Origin: Perkinsela sp. pyNocScin1 | Taxonomy: Eukaryota; Euglenozoa; Kinetoplastea; Prokinetoplastida; Perkinselidae | NCBI GenBank assembly: GCA_964019655.1 | Contig: CAXHTR010000005.1 | Location: forward strand, 248,001 to 312,000 | Direction: 5' to 3' | DNA length: 64,000 nucleotides | Shown: positions 46,059-56,367 of the stretch, piece after piece | Position numbering within the stretch: position 1 is the first letter of the stretch | Layout: the number at the start of each line of letters is the position of its first letter | Program-made: the position numbers and the translations under genes | The notes under the pieces: generated by a model | Seen by the model: only the letters and a program-made list of their open reading frames with translations | The model's database searches: none | Told to the model about the DNA's origin: nothing

Positions 46059-46706
46059 TTATGCGTAACACCAGTCACCCATCAGATTTTGTATCTGACT
46101 ATTCAAAAACAACTCTGTTTCAACTTTGTTTTTGGAAGAATCAAGGATTAGATGCATCTCCGAAGCGAGAGATATTGCACTCAAAGATAATTTGAAAGCA
46201 ACGCGCTTAGACCGAGTCACATGTAAACTCTTGGTTGCATGAAAGAAAAGTTCGTCGGCAAAGAGGTTAAATCGTACCACGTTGTGCACACTTTCATACT
46301 TAAATATAAGCTGAAGTGCAGTCATCCAGTTTTCACTGTATGGTTTTATGAATTTAAGACGCTCTTTGAGAGCCAGCTGAACAACATTTCCAGGTCTACA
46401 CGGAGGACTTATTGTTAGTGGTATACCTTTCTTATCTCCATCTGTCAATGAGCGAAAAAACTTGAGCACAGACTTATCTGCTGTATCTTTGATATAGCTT
46501 ACAACGTCTACAGGCCCTCTGGGGAAGATCATTGAAGCAGCGGCTGGTGACAAAGCCATTCTACAACATGCTCGTTCAAGCATCTCCTGTGTAAAGCCGT
46601 ACGTCTTCGCGATTTCACACGCGCCCTGTAAAGCCTTTTCTCGTGTAGATATCATACATTCAAAGGGAAATAGAACGACCGTGAGCAAAGATAAGTTTTG
46701 GCTCAA
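46059..46706 (-). CDS. COQ9-like ubiquinone biosynthesis protein
   Basis: A 215-residue all-helical protein. The block LSPAAASMIFPRGPVDVVSY with the preceding YGFTQEMLERACCRM matches COQ9, a TetR-like-fold lipid-binding protein that presents quinone intermediates to COQ7 at the mitochondrial inner membrane. The C-terminal part has the helical DELFFHAT region expected for the second half. Met1 (46706) or Met18 (46655) could be the start; the former adds a hydrophobic leader. Confidence 0.8.
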   Translation of the reverse strand: MSQNLSLLTVVLFPFECMISTREKALQGACEIAKTYGFTQEMLERACCRMALSPAAASMIFPRGPVDVVSYIKDTADKSVLKFFRSLTDGDKKGIPLTISPPCRPGNVVQLALKERLKFIKPYSENWMTALQLIFKYESVHNVVRFNLFADELFFHATKSLHVTRSKRVAFKLSLSAISLASEMHLILDSSKNKVETELFLNSQIQNLMGDWCYA

Positions 46707-46762
46707 AGAAAAATTATTGAAAACCAGCTGCTTGATAGGGGATTCATTACAGATGCTAGATT

Positions 46763-49700
46763 TTAGGATTCGTGAAATTTTGGTATATGCATGTTAACAT
46801 CCGACGATAGCGTCCCTTTCGATAACTCTACCTCATACATTCGCGCGATGCGGCGACTAACAAATTTCCGATGTGTATCATTAAGCTCTAGGAGCCTCGC
46901 AGTAATGTCAAAGTTTGGGAACTTCTTCATAAGATCAAACATGTCGGTACATGCTCTTTCGATTGATGCAATACGGCGCAAAGAAGCAAATATGGTATTT
47001 ACGACGTCATCAGGAGGCATACTGGATTTGCCCGTGGCAGCTAGCTCATCTCGAAAAAGGCCTTCGCTCGCTTTGGCTACTGTATTGTCATAAGTGGGAG
47101 AAAAGGTTCCATTAGTAGCGGATTCATCAGCCGTTGACTGCACAGTCGTTGCAACCAGCCGGTGGACATAAGAGCCTTGCAGGCCAATGTCCATACATAC
47201 ATCGATGACAAGCTTACCTTTCAATGATACCATTGTCTCGATCACCCCACGAAGTGCACGTATCGGCATATCGTTCTTTTCTTCGAATAGATGCGCAGGG
47301 AAAGCCTTGAAAAACCCATCGATAGCGAGCAAGATCTTTTCGATGCTAAAGTCTTCCTTTTCCAGCCTCTGAGATGCTCGCTTTAAGCACTTCAAACACG
47401 TGAACTCAATGATTTGCATTGCGTCGGGCGACTCAAGTTCAAAATAAAGCTCAGTCGCACTTATCAAATGACGGATAAATGCGCCGATGCAGACGTCTGC
47501 GATGGAATTCTGAATAAGGTAAAAGCCTAGAATTCGAAGTGACTTCAAGAGATTGGGATGATTTGCAATGGTTTCGTCAAGGAGCCTTTCCAGAAGTGAG
47601 GCAAAAATTTGATGAATATGAGACTCGTCGAGTCGCCGTGCGCACTCTTTACGCTTCAGAAGGGCCTCAAGGGTTCGAACTAAAACGTGCGCATTTTCAA
47701 TGCTTCGACCTTCAATGTTGTTCATAAGCATCGCAAGCCGGTGAAATATTGCTTGAATAAGCTTTGCGCAATCATCCCCTATCAGCTTCCTCGCAGATTC
47801 TTGATCTTCATTAAATGCCCGTTCCCATTCATTGCATCGACTTAAAGCTATATTCATCGAAGCACTGCGGATGGCTTGACAAGATTCACTTACGTTCAGC
47901 AGGTTGACGAAATTCATCTGCAGATCTTTTTTGGCAGCAGGAGAGTTCAATACCATTTTAGCAGGGGTTGCACGACGGAATGGCCGTGATTCGGTCCCAG
48001 AAACCATAACATTGCGTTCGAACTTTGCGGATAAACGACCAATAGGTTCTTCATCACATGCGCTCTTAGCAACTGGTGTTGCGTATAAAGCGCCTGCAGG
48101 AGGAACATCAAAAATCTTTCTCGCTACTTTTGGATCTTGGCCCGAAGATTCAGCTTCAAAGCCGTCAGTAGAATTCTCACCATGACGAGGCCTGCTAAGT
48201 GGGGGAAGCTCATATGAAACTTGGTCCGTTCGATTGGGTGTCTTGCAGCTAGCTCTCTTTGTGATGTACTTGCTCAGCGTAGGTAGAATAATCTGTCGAT
48301 CCGCATCTTTGAATTCAGAAGCATACCGATGTACAGCATCTACTCCGATATTGGCAATGAGATGTGGTATAAGTCGCTCAGCGACTAAGCGTAGAGAGTG
48401 GGAGCGATTTACAAGCGCTTTTAAGAGCGATCGGGCTGACGAATCCAAATTTCGACTAGAAGGGGGGTTCGGCTCAACAGCTTCTAGCAAAATATGGCAT
48501 ATGCGCTCAGTTGTAACACTCGAATCTGTCTGAAGAGCCCATGGTAAAGCTGGCTGAAGGCCATCAAAGCCAGAAATCGAGACCACGGCACGCAATACTT
48601 TGGTCGCATTCTCCTGGATTTGTGGTTTCTGATCTTTGAGGAGTGGAACAATGGCAGATACAATTATTTTCGTAAAGCTTCGCCCTGAGTCTTTAAGCGA
48701 AGTTAGAACAGTGTATATACATTCTGCAGCTTCTGCAACAATATTTTTATTTGAGTCAGCCAGGCGAGCCTTTAGAGCCAAGAGAGTCTGGGACACATCG
48801 ACACTGACAATACTACTACTAGCAACAATTATCATCTTTCGAATGGTGCGAATGATTTCCATGCGCTCCCTCCAATCTTTTGAATCTGTCATTTTTTGCA
48901 GCATTCCACTGGATCGAATTTTCGTAAAAATGTTTTCATGTGACCGGGCAAGGTCCATTATAACGCTTTCGTTGGCTGTAACACGGTTAGATGCAGACAC
49001 ACGATCAGCCATGGAAATCCGATTATTATCTGGTGTTCCAGGATTTTCAAAAGCGCTTTCCTCAGACCTCTTTTGTAACCCTAGATGAGATGCATCTGCC
49101 TTTGTTGGTGTGACATGAGAAGAAATGACCCTTTTGGGGACCGGGTTACTGTTATGAAGCGAAGTCCGTTGCTTCTTCATGGACGGGGATTTGTGAAGGG
49201 CATATTTTTGGCCCATTATCGGGGCTGCTGATGAACTCAAGACTGCATGCTCAGGATTACTTTGAGCTGCGAGGGCATTTATCAGCTCATTTGCAGCATC
49301 CCGCACATCCTTTTTATCATCACGCTGAAGCTTTTGTAGAGTGCTCGGAATGCGACTGATGAGCCACGTTGTATTACGCTGAGATGGGTCGTTTTGAACT
49401 GTTTTCTTGAGCCACTTAAGTGTCTGCAGGCGCTGATGTGGAATCTTGCTAAGAAGTGATGGTTCCACGTCTGTACTCATGTCATTTATACCACATGAGC
49501 TCAAATTTATTATCGAGAGTGTTCCTTCTAGTGCATCTAGATAAATTGTTTTCTTTTCTTTGAACTTTTCAATCAATGCAGGCAGAACTATACGAACGTA
49601 CGGTGAAAATTGTGAGCCTAACCCATTGCAAAGGTACCCTATGCAGCGAACTCCAATAAGTTGAAGTGGCAGTTGTGGGTCAATCAAAAGTGTGCGAAGA

Positions 49701-50626
49701 CATCGAACAAGGTTAGAGTAATCACCGTCCTTGAGCTTTGCATAACTAATCAGTGGAATGAGCACATCTTGGATAGCGGCCATACGCTCTTGCCATTTTC
49801 GAGACGAGTCACTTATGATACTGAAGAACTGCTGTGAGAGTGCACTCAGAACATCTATAGGGGCATCACAATCTTTAATTTCCTCTAATTTCGAAGGCTT
49901 GAACTCGACACTTTGCTTAACCGGAGATGGATTATTTGATTTCGCCTCTAGTGATGCCATACCTTGAATAGCTTTATAGATTTCTGCTTTTTGAACATCT
50001 CTCAATTTTTCAATGAATCCGTCTATCGCACTTCCAAGGCTTCGGCGCAGACATATTATCAGTTGCAAAGCCTCTTTCCGAACTTTACCATCACTATCGT
50101 TGATCATTTTGAACGCGAAGGAAACGACATCTTTTGAGTCTGAAGGGGCACCAATATTCTTCACCAAATTTGAAATCAGCTCAGTGGTAATCAGCTTGAG
50201 CTTCGGGCCCTTGGATGAAACCTTAATGAGAGCTTGAATCGCACCTGAAAGGGATCCGTTTTCTGCAATGATCAAAACGATAGATTTGGAAACTGAAGCA
50301 ACCTTTGGACGCCCTCCAAGACCCCGATCACACAGAGGATTAATAATATCGCTCAGACTAAGAGCCAAAGGGTGCAATTTCAAGATTTCATGAACCAAGT
50401 CTACTACACTCTCAAAAGCTGCAATATTTCCCTCTTTCAAAAAGCCTGCAACTAGTGTAAAGTCGGAAAGTGATCCATTCGCAACATCCTTTGATAACCG
50501 CTCGTATCCCTCTTTGCGCGCTTTCCAGTTCTGATGACAAATGAGATCATCTGTAGCATATGAGTCGAAGTTCTCCACTGGACCATCGGGTTGTTCAGTA
50601 AGCATTGAGAGATGACAAAGATACAA
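46763..50626 (-). CDS. XMAP215/TOG-family microtubule polymerase
   Basis: A 1287-residue protein of tandem TOG (HEAT) domains. The first (about 20-235) has HQNWKARKEGYERLSKDV and the typical KVRKEALQLI intra-HEAT turn. The second (about 265-460) has SRKWQERMAAIQDVLIPLI; a third starts at SKDWRERMEIIRTIRKM (about 585). A basic Ser/Pro-rich linker at about 470-560 (MKKQRTSLHNSNPVPKRV) suits microtubule-lattice binding, and the last 350 residues are a helical domain. It binds tubulin dimers and speeds growth at plus ends and at spindle poles. Confidence 0.9.
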   Translation of the reverse strand: MYLCHLSMLTEQPDGPVENFDSYATDDLICHQNWKARKEGYERLSKDVANGSLSDFTLVAGFLKEGNIAAFESVVDLVHEILKLHPLALSLSDIINPLCDRGLGGRPKVASVSKSIVLIIAENGSLSGAIQALIKVSSKGPKLKLITTELISNLVKNIGAPSDSKDVVSFAFKMINDSDGKVRKEALQLIICLRRSLGSAIDGFIEKLRDVQKAEIYKAIQGMASLEAKSNNPSPVKQSVEFKPSKLEEIKDCDAPIDVLSALSQQFFSIISDSSRKWQERMAAIQDVLIPLISYAKLKDGDYSNLVRCLRTLLIDPQLPLQLIGVRCIGYLCNGLGSQFSPYVRIVLPALIEKFKEKKTIYLDALEGTLSIINLSSCGINDMSTDVEPSLLSKIPHQRLQTLKWLKKTVQNDPSQRNTTWLISRIPSTLQKLQRDDKKDVRDAANELINALAAQSNPEHAVLSSSAAPIMGQKYALHKSPSMKKQRTSLHNSNPVPKRVISSHVTPTKADASHLGLQKRSEESAFENPGTPDNNRISMADRVSASNRVTANESVIMDLARSHENIFTKIRSSGMLQKMTDSKDWRERMEIIRTIRKMIIVASSSIVSVDVSQTLLALKARLADSNKNIVAEAAECIYTVLTSLKDSGRSFTKIIVSAIVPLLKDQKPQIQENATKVLRAVVSISGFDGLQPALPWALQTDSSVTTERICHILLEAVEPNPPSSRNLDSSARSLLKALVNRSHSLRLVAERLIPHLIANIGVDAVHRYASEFKDADRQIILPTLSKYITKRASCKTPNRTDQVSYELPPLSRPRHGENSTDGFEAESSGQDPKVARKIFDVPPAGALYATPVAKSACDEEPIGRLSAKFERNVMVSGTESRPFRRATPAKMVLNSPAAKKDLQMNFVNLLNVSESCQAIRSASMNIALSRCNEWERAFNEDQESARKLIGDDCAKLIQAIFHRLAMLMNNIEGRSIENAHVLVRTLEALLKRKECARRLDESHIHQIFASLLERLLDETIANHPNLLKSLRILGFYLIQNSIADVCIGAFIRHLISATELYFELESPDAMQIIEFTCLKCLKRASQRLEKEDFSIEKILLAIDGFFKAFPAHLFEEKNDMPIRALRGVIETMVSLKGKLVIDVCMDIGLQGSYVHRLVATTVQSTADESATNGTFSPTYDNTVAKASEGLFRDELAATGKSSMPPDDVVNTIFASLRRIASIERACTDMFDLMKKFPNFDITARLLELNDTHRKFVSRRIARMYEVELSKGTLSSDVNMHIPKFHES

Positions 50627-50686
50627 AGAATATGAAAAAAATCGCGCAATATTATGTTTCCGGAGTTTCGATGTTCAAGGCTTTTA

Positions 50687-52852
50687 TCACTTTGCACAGA
50701 TCGCTGTTTCAATTTCCGAAAAGAGGGTGCGGGTCCTAGCAATAGCTTTATTTTGCACCTTGCGAGTATAAACAAACAAACTATCAGCCACGCTTTTTGA
50801 GGTTGCGCAGCTCTGAAAATCTAGTTTTATGCGACACACACAGGACTCTGGTTCATTTAGAGCAATACATTCAAGGGTGATCTCCGAGTCGGTTGAACAA
50901 TACACAATCGTTGAGCAATAAAAGATTGGTAGCTGAAAAACAATTTTTCCGTAACCCAAATTATCAAGTGATGGATGCACGAGATACAAGCTTTCGTTGC
51001 CAAAAAACAAGTAAAGAAGGGAGTCGTTCGAGACATCATCCTCTGACGCAAACAAAATTCCTGAATGACGCATCTGACCTTGATCGGGTGTTCTCCTTTG
51101 ATTGTCAGTGTATGCAATAGATCTTTGTAGAATGAGGCATCGAATTCCAATCATTCCACAGTCACTGCTAAAACTACCGGTTTCAACTGCTGTGAAGTGC
51201 TGCGGAGCGTTGGGCATAAAGGAAAATACTTCACATACCTTGTTCTCGACTTTATTTGATATGCTTTCAAAGATTTCGACAAACGCGATGAACAAAAGTA
51301 TAGCGTTGTCATGACGTGAGGCTTTCGTATGAAGACTACCCGCTGCCAACCATTGCCGTCGACAGAACTCATCAACCCCCATCGACAGTACATACTCAAA
51401 GGTGGCAAATGAAGACGCTATTCTTGTGACGCTTTTTAGAGCTTTCGAATCTGGTAAATCATTGGGGTCAGCGCTAACACAATCATCTGAGCTGTTCATT
51501 GGAATGGCACCGAGGTCCTTGATGAAGTCGTAAAGGATCAAAAGACTTTCGTACAGTACCGCATGGAAGGACTCTTTCAGGCGTGAGCCTTCGGTAATAT
51601 TGCATCGCACAAGTTCATATATCAACATGATACCTGCAATCGTCACCGCAGAAGGACTATGGGCTATTTTGAGAATCAATTTTTCGGCTTGAAAGATGCA
51701 TGGATGTAAAAATGCTCTGTCAGGAAGCGCATGCTCGTTCCCGAGACTCGCGGTCAGTGCCATATGATTTGTAAGTGATATGTTTTTCGATGTTGCCAGC
51801 AGTATTGCAATGTATGCTTCATCTATGCTCATAGAACACTCATGACTTGCATAAATGCTGTTAAATTCTTTCAAAAATGATGCGAGCGAGCGGACATACA
51901 ACGGATGCGTGGCTGGGGCTATGATTTTTCGTATACACTCAAATTGAAATGCTTTATGCTCAATTTCAGCAACGTGACATAGAATAGCATCAAAGATCTG
52001 ATTCACTATCGCTTGTGCCCCCTTGGTGCTGTCAAAGGAATCGTCGAGAAAGCTGCAAATATCTATCAAATCATCCCCCTGGGTACCGATGCTCGTCAAA
52101 GATTCACCATGGTGCGTGGAATGATTTTGACAGCTTAATTTTTCTTCGTCAATGATAATCTTTCTCACAAAGGACTCGGAAATAACACAGCTAAGAAATC
52201 CACCCCATGTTTCGATGAAATGCTGAATCTCTGTGATGGACCGTGTAAGCACGTTGATGAAAATACTTCGTGCAGTGGCACGCACCAGATCATCACCATG
52301 CATCATAAAATCAATTACTATCCAGAGGCCTGTTATGTTTGCAGACTTCTTCTCGTAGTACATGAAAATATTTGATGGCTCTATTCGTGAAAAAATTGCC
52401 CGCAGAAAGTTCACAAACGCCGGGGTAAGATCATTAGCATCGTCAGATGCCTTTGCACACACAGCTCCATCTGAGAGAATCTGAAAATCGGGCATTAAGT
52501 CTGGTAAAAATTCTGCCTCAATATTTTGCATGACTATACTTAAAGTAAGTAGAGCCTGGACCTTGATCTCAGCTGATATTTTATCTTTTGAAAGCCAGCT
52601 GAGAAGCATGGCAATCATATTCATATCTTGAATGAGCTGTATCACTGAAGAGTCATTTTTGCTTCCCCACAGTATAACCTCAGCGAATGTGCGTATGTCT
52701 GCTTCAACGTTCTTTTCAGCAGCGGCTCCTTCGGAGAAGGAATTATATTCGAAATCAAACTCGAGAAGACGACCACATACATTTCTTGCACTGTCCCATG
52801 AGAGCTTCGCGGGTTCTTCTTTTATCTCAAACCAATTTGACGTAAGAACCAT
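50687..52852 (-). CDS. CLEC16A/GOP-1 homologue (FPL domain)
   Basis: A 721-residue protein. The N-terminal region (about 55-260) matches the FPL/uncharacterised conserved domain of CLEC16A: EVILWGSKNDSSVIQLIQDM with NMIAMLLSWL, then FVNFLRAIFSRI, and HGDDLVRATARSIFINVLTR. In animals and plants this protein controls endosome and lysosome maturation and mitophagy. Unlike animal CLEC16A it lacks a disordered C-terminus; the last 200 residues are beta-rich and not recognised. The 61-bp spacing to the TOG gene is typical for this cluster. Confidence 0.78.
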   Translation of the reverse strand: MVLTSNWFEIKEEPAKLSWDSARNVCGRLLEFDFEYNSFSEGAAAEKNVEADIRTFAEVILWGSKNDSSVIQLIQDMNMIAMLLSWLSKDKISAEIKVQALLTLSIVMQNIEAEFLPDLMPDFQILSDGAVCAKASDDANDLTPAFVNFLRAIFSRIEPSNIFMYYEKKSANITGLWIVIDFMMHGDDLVRATARSIFINVLTRSITEIQHFIETWGGFLSCVISESFVRKIIIDEEKLSCQNHSTHHGESLTSIGTQGDDLIDICSFLDDSFDSTKGAQAIVNQIFDAILCHVAEIEHKAFQFECIRKIIAPATHPLYVRSLASFLKEFNSIYASHECSMSIDEAYIAILLATSKNISLTNHMALTASLGNEHALPDRAFLHPCIFQAEKLILKIAHSPSAVTIAGIMLIYELVRCNITEGSRLKESFHAVLYESLLILYDFIKDLGAIPMNSSDDCVSADPNDLPDSKALKSVTRIASSFATFEYVLSMGVDEFCRRQWLAAGSLHTKASRHDNAILLFIAFVEIFESISNKVENKVCEVFSFMPNAPQHFTAVETGSFSSDCGMIGIRCLILQRSIAYTDNQRRTPDQGQMRHSGILFASEDDVSNDSLLYLFFGNESLYLVHPSLDNLGYGKIVFQLPIFYCSTIVYCSTDSEITLECIALNEPESCVCRIKLDFQSCATSKSVADSLFVYTRKVQNKAIARTRTLFSEIETAICAK

Positions 52853-53212
52853 GAAGGAGCGGATTCATGAGTAGTATTTTCGAGAAGAGAGACAGATCAT
52901 TAGAAATAGGCTAAGTTTGATCATCATTATAGTTTCATCACTTCTCTTTTTAGATAACAATCAAGAAGATTGCCTCGCATTCTTCGCTTTCGGGGGACTT
53001 TTATCAGTACCTTCGTGCACATCTAAAGCGTCGATATAGTAGCTACTACTTTTACAATAAAGACTACAAAAGGAATGCCCACGTATATCATGCTCACGCT
53101 CACTTCATAAACGTTCACTTCACGACGAATGCTGAGCTTGGTTCAAGGTAACCAGATATTCCGCCAGTATAGTCAAAAGTTTTTTCGTACATACCTTTCT
53201 TGTGGCTAGTCT
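52853..53212. other. Intergenic gap without a supported gene
   Basis: About 360 bp. It contains a very short hydrophobic frame on the - strand (MIYVGIPFVVFIVKVVATIS, 22 codons, near 53020-53090), too short to call. Nothing else seen. Confidence 0.4.
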
Positions 53213-53659
53213 TTATTCGTCGCTTAAATTTATCGAGCACGGGTTGAGCCCTGCAGCTCGCAAAGCCAAGCGCGCTTTGATCGATAAATCTGATGGTCGT
53301 AAGCCACAAGTTTTATACACTAGCTTTCGGTCATAAAACAAAAGAGAGGTTGGCAAGCTTACAACTCGATTAGCATCCAGAAAGGCATCTGTGCAGTTCT
53401 TAGCATCAATATAACCCATTGTGACATGATCTGGATGACCAAGGGGAACTTTTGCAATCTCTGCTTGAAACTTTTTATGCAGCTCAGAATCATGTCTCGA
53501 TATGATAACGATGGAAAGCTTTTGCGAATTTTCCGCTAGGTACTCTTGTACCTGATTACTCAAATCAAATGTATATACAGTGTAACCATCATGCGGAGGA
53601 TGCTTTAAGGCTCTCATGGCTTTTAAAGGCAGAATGAAGCGCTTATACAATGAACTCAT
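53213..53659 (-). CDS. Thioredoxin-fold-like protein without active cysteines
   Basis: About 148 residues from MSSLYKRFILPLKAM; the frame has six more codons upstream. The pattern LSIVIISRHDSELHKKFQAE, then VTMGYIDAKNCTDAF and VVSLPTSLLFYDRKL followed by a glycine-containing strand, matches the second half of a thioredoxin fold, including the cis-proline (LPTSLLFY). There is no CxxC motif, so it is not a redox enzyme. The basic leader suggests mitochondria. Confidence 0.6.
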   Translation of the reverse strand: MSSLYKRFILPLKAMRALKHPPHDGYTVYTFDLSNQVQEYLAENSQKLSIVIISRHDSELHKKFQAEIAKVPLGHPDHVTMGYIDAKNCTDAFLDANRVVSLPTSLLFYDRKLVYKTCGLRPSDLSIKARLALRAAGLNPCSINLSDE

Positions 53660-53739
53660 GCTGAATAAGAAAAGCACTAGAGCGGATAGAGAAAAGTCAT
53701 ATCTAAAAAAGCCTTACACTCATTCATTCACTTTGCTCT

Positions 53740-54624
53740 CTACGCAATTTTTGCATTGGAAAAGTCCATCTCTGGATGCGCCGCCATAAATTTTTGTAGC
53801 ATCTCGTTCTTCTTTTCATCATCTGATGTTGGCAGGCCCATTTGCTTCTGTCTTTGGTCGTACATCATTTTTTCGACTGTTCTGCGTGTCTCACCGTCAA
53901 GATCGTCCAATTTAGAATTTTCTGGACAAACCTTTGATAGATCAATTTCGCGGTCTCCCTGAAAAGCTGCTTTCCACCACTCTTGTTGATTCTGCTTCGT
54001 AAGCTGGAAGCAAACTGCTCCATCCTCAAGCACCCACATTGCATCATCAGTTCTTATGCAGTTCGTAAGTTGTTTATCGAGAAGGGCGCCTTGACCATTT
54101 CGTAATTTGACAGAGATGCGATCACGCTCAATTTTCACGACAAGATCTTTACTTTTGTAGGGCTGGGTCAAGGGAAAGCGAATTTCGATGTCAGAAATCG
54201 TCTGCATGTAGCTATATGTTTTCATGTCGGCACCGTTACCAGAATTCGGGACCAATTTTTCTTCACAGTCTGATTTTTTCTGCAATGATTCATCTTGCGC
54301 TATTCGATGTTTCTCATGTTTTTGTTCTACAGCCTCAGCATCCGGCGTTTCCACACACGATGCGGACGGCCGAGTTTGCTCTGGAACAATGACTTGAGGC
54401 TCTTGTTTTTTAAGCGGTTTATCCACATACTTTTGGCAAGAGGCTTCGATATGCTTGCTAAAGATAGCTCTGGCCTTCTCTGGACTACCAAAAAGATCGG
54501 TCTTACGGACGAGAAACGAAAAGAATGTATCCAGAAAATCATCGATTCCACCTACATGACGCTGTGCAATACCAAGCAGCACGCCATCAAACAAGTCTTC
54601 TTTCTTGCGCTGGTCATCGGTCAT
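53740..54624 (-). CDS. NUDC: NUDC family protein (CS-domain HSP90/dynein co-chaperone)
   Basis: A 294-residue protein with the NUDC layout. The N-terminal helical domain has GIAQRHVGGIDDFLDTFFSF, then a charged linker; the CS/p23-like domain starts at YSYMQTISDIEIRFPL (about 160) and includes RISVKLRNG and a WVLEDG turn; the C-terminus is KMMYDQRQKQMGLPTSDDEK. It supports dynein and HSP90 clients. I use the methionine of MTDDQRKKED (54624) since the 25 upstream codons are unlike the family. Confidence 0.93.
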   Translation of the reverse strand: MTDDQRKKEDLFDGVLLGIAQRHVGGIDDFLDTFFSFLVRKTDLFGSPEKARAIFSKHIEASCQKYVDKPLKKQEPQVIVPEQTRPSASCVETPDAEAVEQKHEKHRIAQDESLQKKSDCEEKLVPNSGNGADMKTYSYMQTISDIEIRFPLTQPYKSKDLVVKIERDRISVKLRNGQGALLDKQLTNCIRTDDAMWVLEDGAVCFQLTKQNQQEWWKAAFQGDREIDLSKVCPENSKLDDLDGETRRTVEKMMYDQRQKQMGLPTSDDEKKNEMLQKFMAAHPEMDFSNAKIA

Positions 54625-54715
54625 TATGAATAAATTATGCCAAAAGAGTAAAAAAATGCATTGATCGTGTGCCGAGGCGCCCATTCCCAGCGAGTGCAAC
54701 CCTTCAAATCAAAAG

Positions 54716-55159
54716 CTAAAGATCAAAATCACTTTCTGCGCAAGCAAACTGAACATACTTCCCATCAATATTTCCTTCGAAGACGAGCCGAACATTATAA
54801 CCTCCAAATGGTGCATAGCTTGGTATTTCTGTTCGAACTCGTATCTCAACGCTCCCTACATCAAAGTCATTTGCGTCGTTTTCGAGGTCTAATGGCCTAG
54901 TATCGAGTGGAATGCAGTTGCCGGAAACGCAATAAGAGCTAATGGCTGTAACTTTGACACTTTTCACAGCTTTCAGAAGCTTCCCGTGCAAAGAAAATAT
55001 GATACTGCACCGCGATATGACTTCAGGATCTGTCGTCACTTTTTCGAAAATGAAGTAAGAGCTCGTATCGTCACATGCGCAGCTGCGGTGTGTATTAGCT
55101 TCCACAAGAGAAACATGCGTGAGCAGCATAAACAAACTGTGCATTATTTCAAGTTTCAA
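54716..55159 (-). CDS. ML-domain (MD-2/NPC2-like) secreted lipid-binding protein
   Basis: A 147-residue protein with a signal peptide (about 1-21, ending VSLVEA). The ML beta-sandwich is suggested by paired cysteines (CACD near 27, CSII, CVSGNC, FACAESDF) and the closing pattern PFGGYNVRLVFEG then FACAESDFDL, common to NPC2 and other ML proteins. These bind sterols or other lipids in lysosomes or outside the cell. Confidence 0.75.
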   Translation of the reverse strand: MKLEIMHSLFMLLTHVSLVEANTHRSCACDDTSSYFIFEKVTTDPEVISRCSIIFSLHGKLLKAVKSVKVTAISSYCVSGNCIPLDTRPLDLENDANDFDVGSVEIRVRTEIPSYAPFGGYNVRLVFEGNIDGKYVQFACAESDFDL

Positions 55160-55225
55160 AAAAAAAATGAGGATAATCCTAAGTTTTTTTTGGCCGAAAT
55201 AGCTATTCTGAATGCGCAGACACGG

Positions 55226-56329
55226 CTAAGACATATCTTTGCTATGACAAACCTGTAGTAGCTTCGAATGAAAGTACTTCATATGGATATTCGTGGGCGG
55301 CCTCTGAAATGCTAAAGTTGTATTGATTGCTTGCTCAGGTACAATACTGTTCATCTCTTCATCTATACCGGCGTATTTCACAGAACATAGATGAGAAAAC
55401 CTACGACTGTCTGTAATGTCGCCGGAATGTACATGCCATGCGTATCTTATTTTTTTGGCACTCTCTTGGTTTGCATCTCTATGCATAAAATCAGGGACCC
55501 AGTATACCAAAGAGTGTGGCTTTAATGTCCTGTCCAGAACCGTCAACGGCAGGACTATCTTATCAGAAACGTCGATCGAAATGCGAAGGACGCACTCACA
55601 CGGGATCTTACCTTCTACTTCGAAGCGCACGACATTTCCAGGTTTCACATCGTGCATAGTAGGAGTGATATTGACTTTAGAGCACGAGCAACGGACTTCA
55701 AGTGCTGTAAGAGCTTGGCGCTCAGTTTGTTTGATACGCAACTCAAGAAAACCTTTGGCGGGGGAGCACTGGATGCTTGAATCGAAGTGCAAGATGTCTA
55801 TCCACGGGTGAGACTCGGAGATCATAGCTGGAAATCGGCGTGCTGCTGGGTTTCCGGGAGTAATATGGCGCAAAGTATCATTTTTGATAGCATCACCGAT
55901 AATTTGAACAGTGGCTTCGTGATTGAGGTCAAAACTGTCTAGCGGCAAGCCTTGTGATATACTGCATGACTTTTGCGCTAATGCAACTTCGCTGTCTTCG
56001 AATACTTTGTGAAGCTGGGTTATATCCAGTACCTTCGCTTGCGCATAGCAGAATTTTATAGCATCACCATCGACTCGTTTCCAGTGGCTGGGATATCTAT
56101 GCACCAGAAGTTGCAGCTGGTAAATCAATTCTGTTTCAATCAAGTTAATATCGTCATCGCCGAGAACATCTGCACAAGAAGATTGGATGGCTTCCTGAGC
56201 ACTGTAGTAATAATTCGGATTGCTTTTCCAAACCTCCAACGCCCGATCCATTATTTTACATGCATAGTCCAAGCCAAAAGATGGAGAAGTAATATCAGTT
56301 GAATGATTATAAGCTACATTTTTCATCAT
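55226..56329 (-). CDS. Hypothetical protein
   Basis: About 367 residues from MMKNVAYNHS; a start 20 codons upstream (56389) would overlap the stop of the neighbouring gene by 22 bp, which is unlikely with trans-splicing. The N-terminal half is helical; the second half (about 190-300) looks beta-rich (GFLELRIKQTERQALTALEV, then NVVRFEVEGKIPCECVLRIS), like an immunoglobulin or adaptor-appendage fold. Not recognised. Confidence 0.6.
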   Translation of the reverse strand: MMKNVAYNHSTDITSPSFGLDYACKIMDRALEVWKSNPNYYYSAQEAIQSSCADVLGDDDINLIETELIYQLQLLVHRYPSHWKRVDGDAIKFCYAQAKVLDITQLHKVFEDSEVALAQKSCSISQGLPLDSFDLNHEATVQIIGDAIKNDTLRHITPGNPAARRFPAMISESHPWIDILHFDSSIQCSPAKGFLELRIKQTERQALTALEVRCSCSKVNITPTMHDVKPGNVVRFEVEGKIPCECVLRISIDVSDKIVLPLTVLDRTLKPHSLVYWVPDFMHRDANQESAKKIRYAWHVHSGDITDSRRFSHLCSVKYAGIDEEMNSIVPEQAINTTLAFQRPPTNIHMKYFHSKLLQVCHSKDMS

Positions 56330-56367
56330 ACCAACAAGTTGCTGATTTTCAAGCTCGCAACTACTTA

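Noticed and set aside
53115-53309. 64-codon - strand frame overlapping the start of the gap after the thioredoxin-like gene
   Set aside because: Mostly the out-of-frame shadow of that gene's 3' end; the remaining 25 codons are not enough to support a gene.
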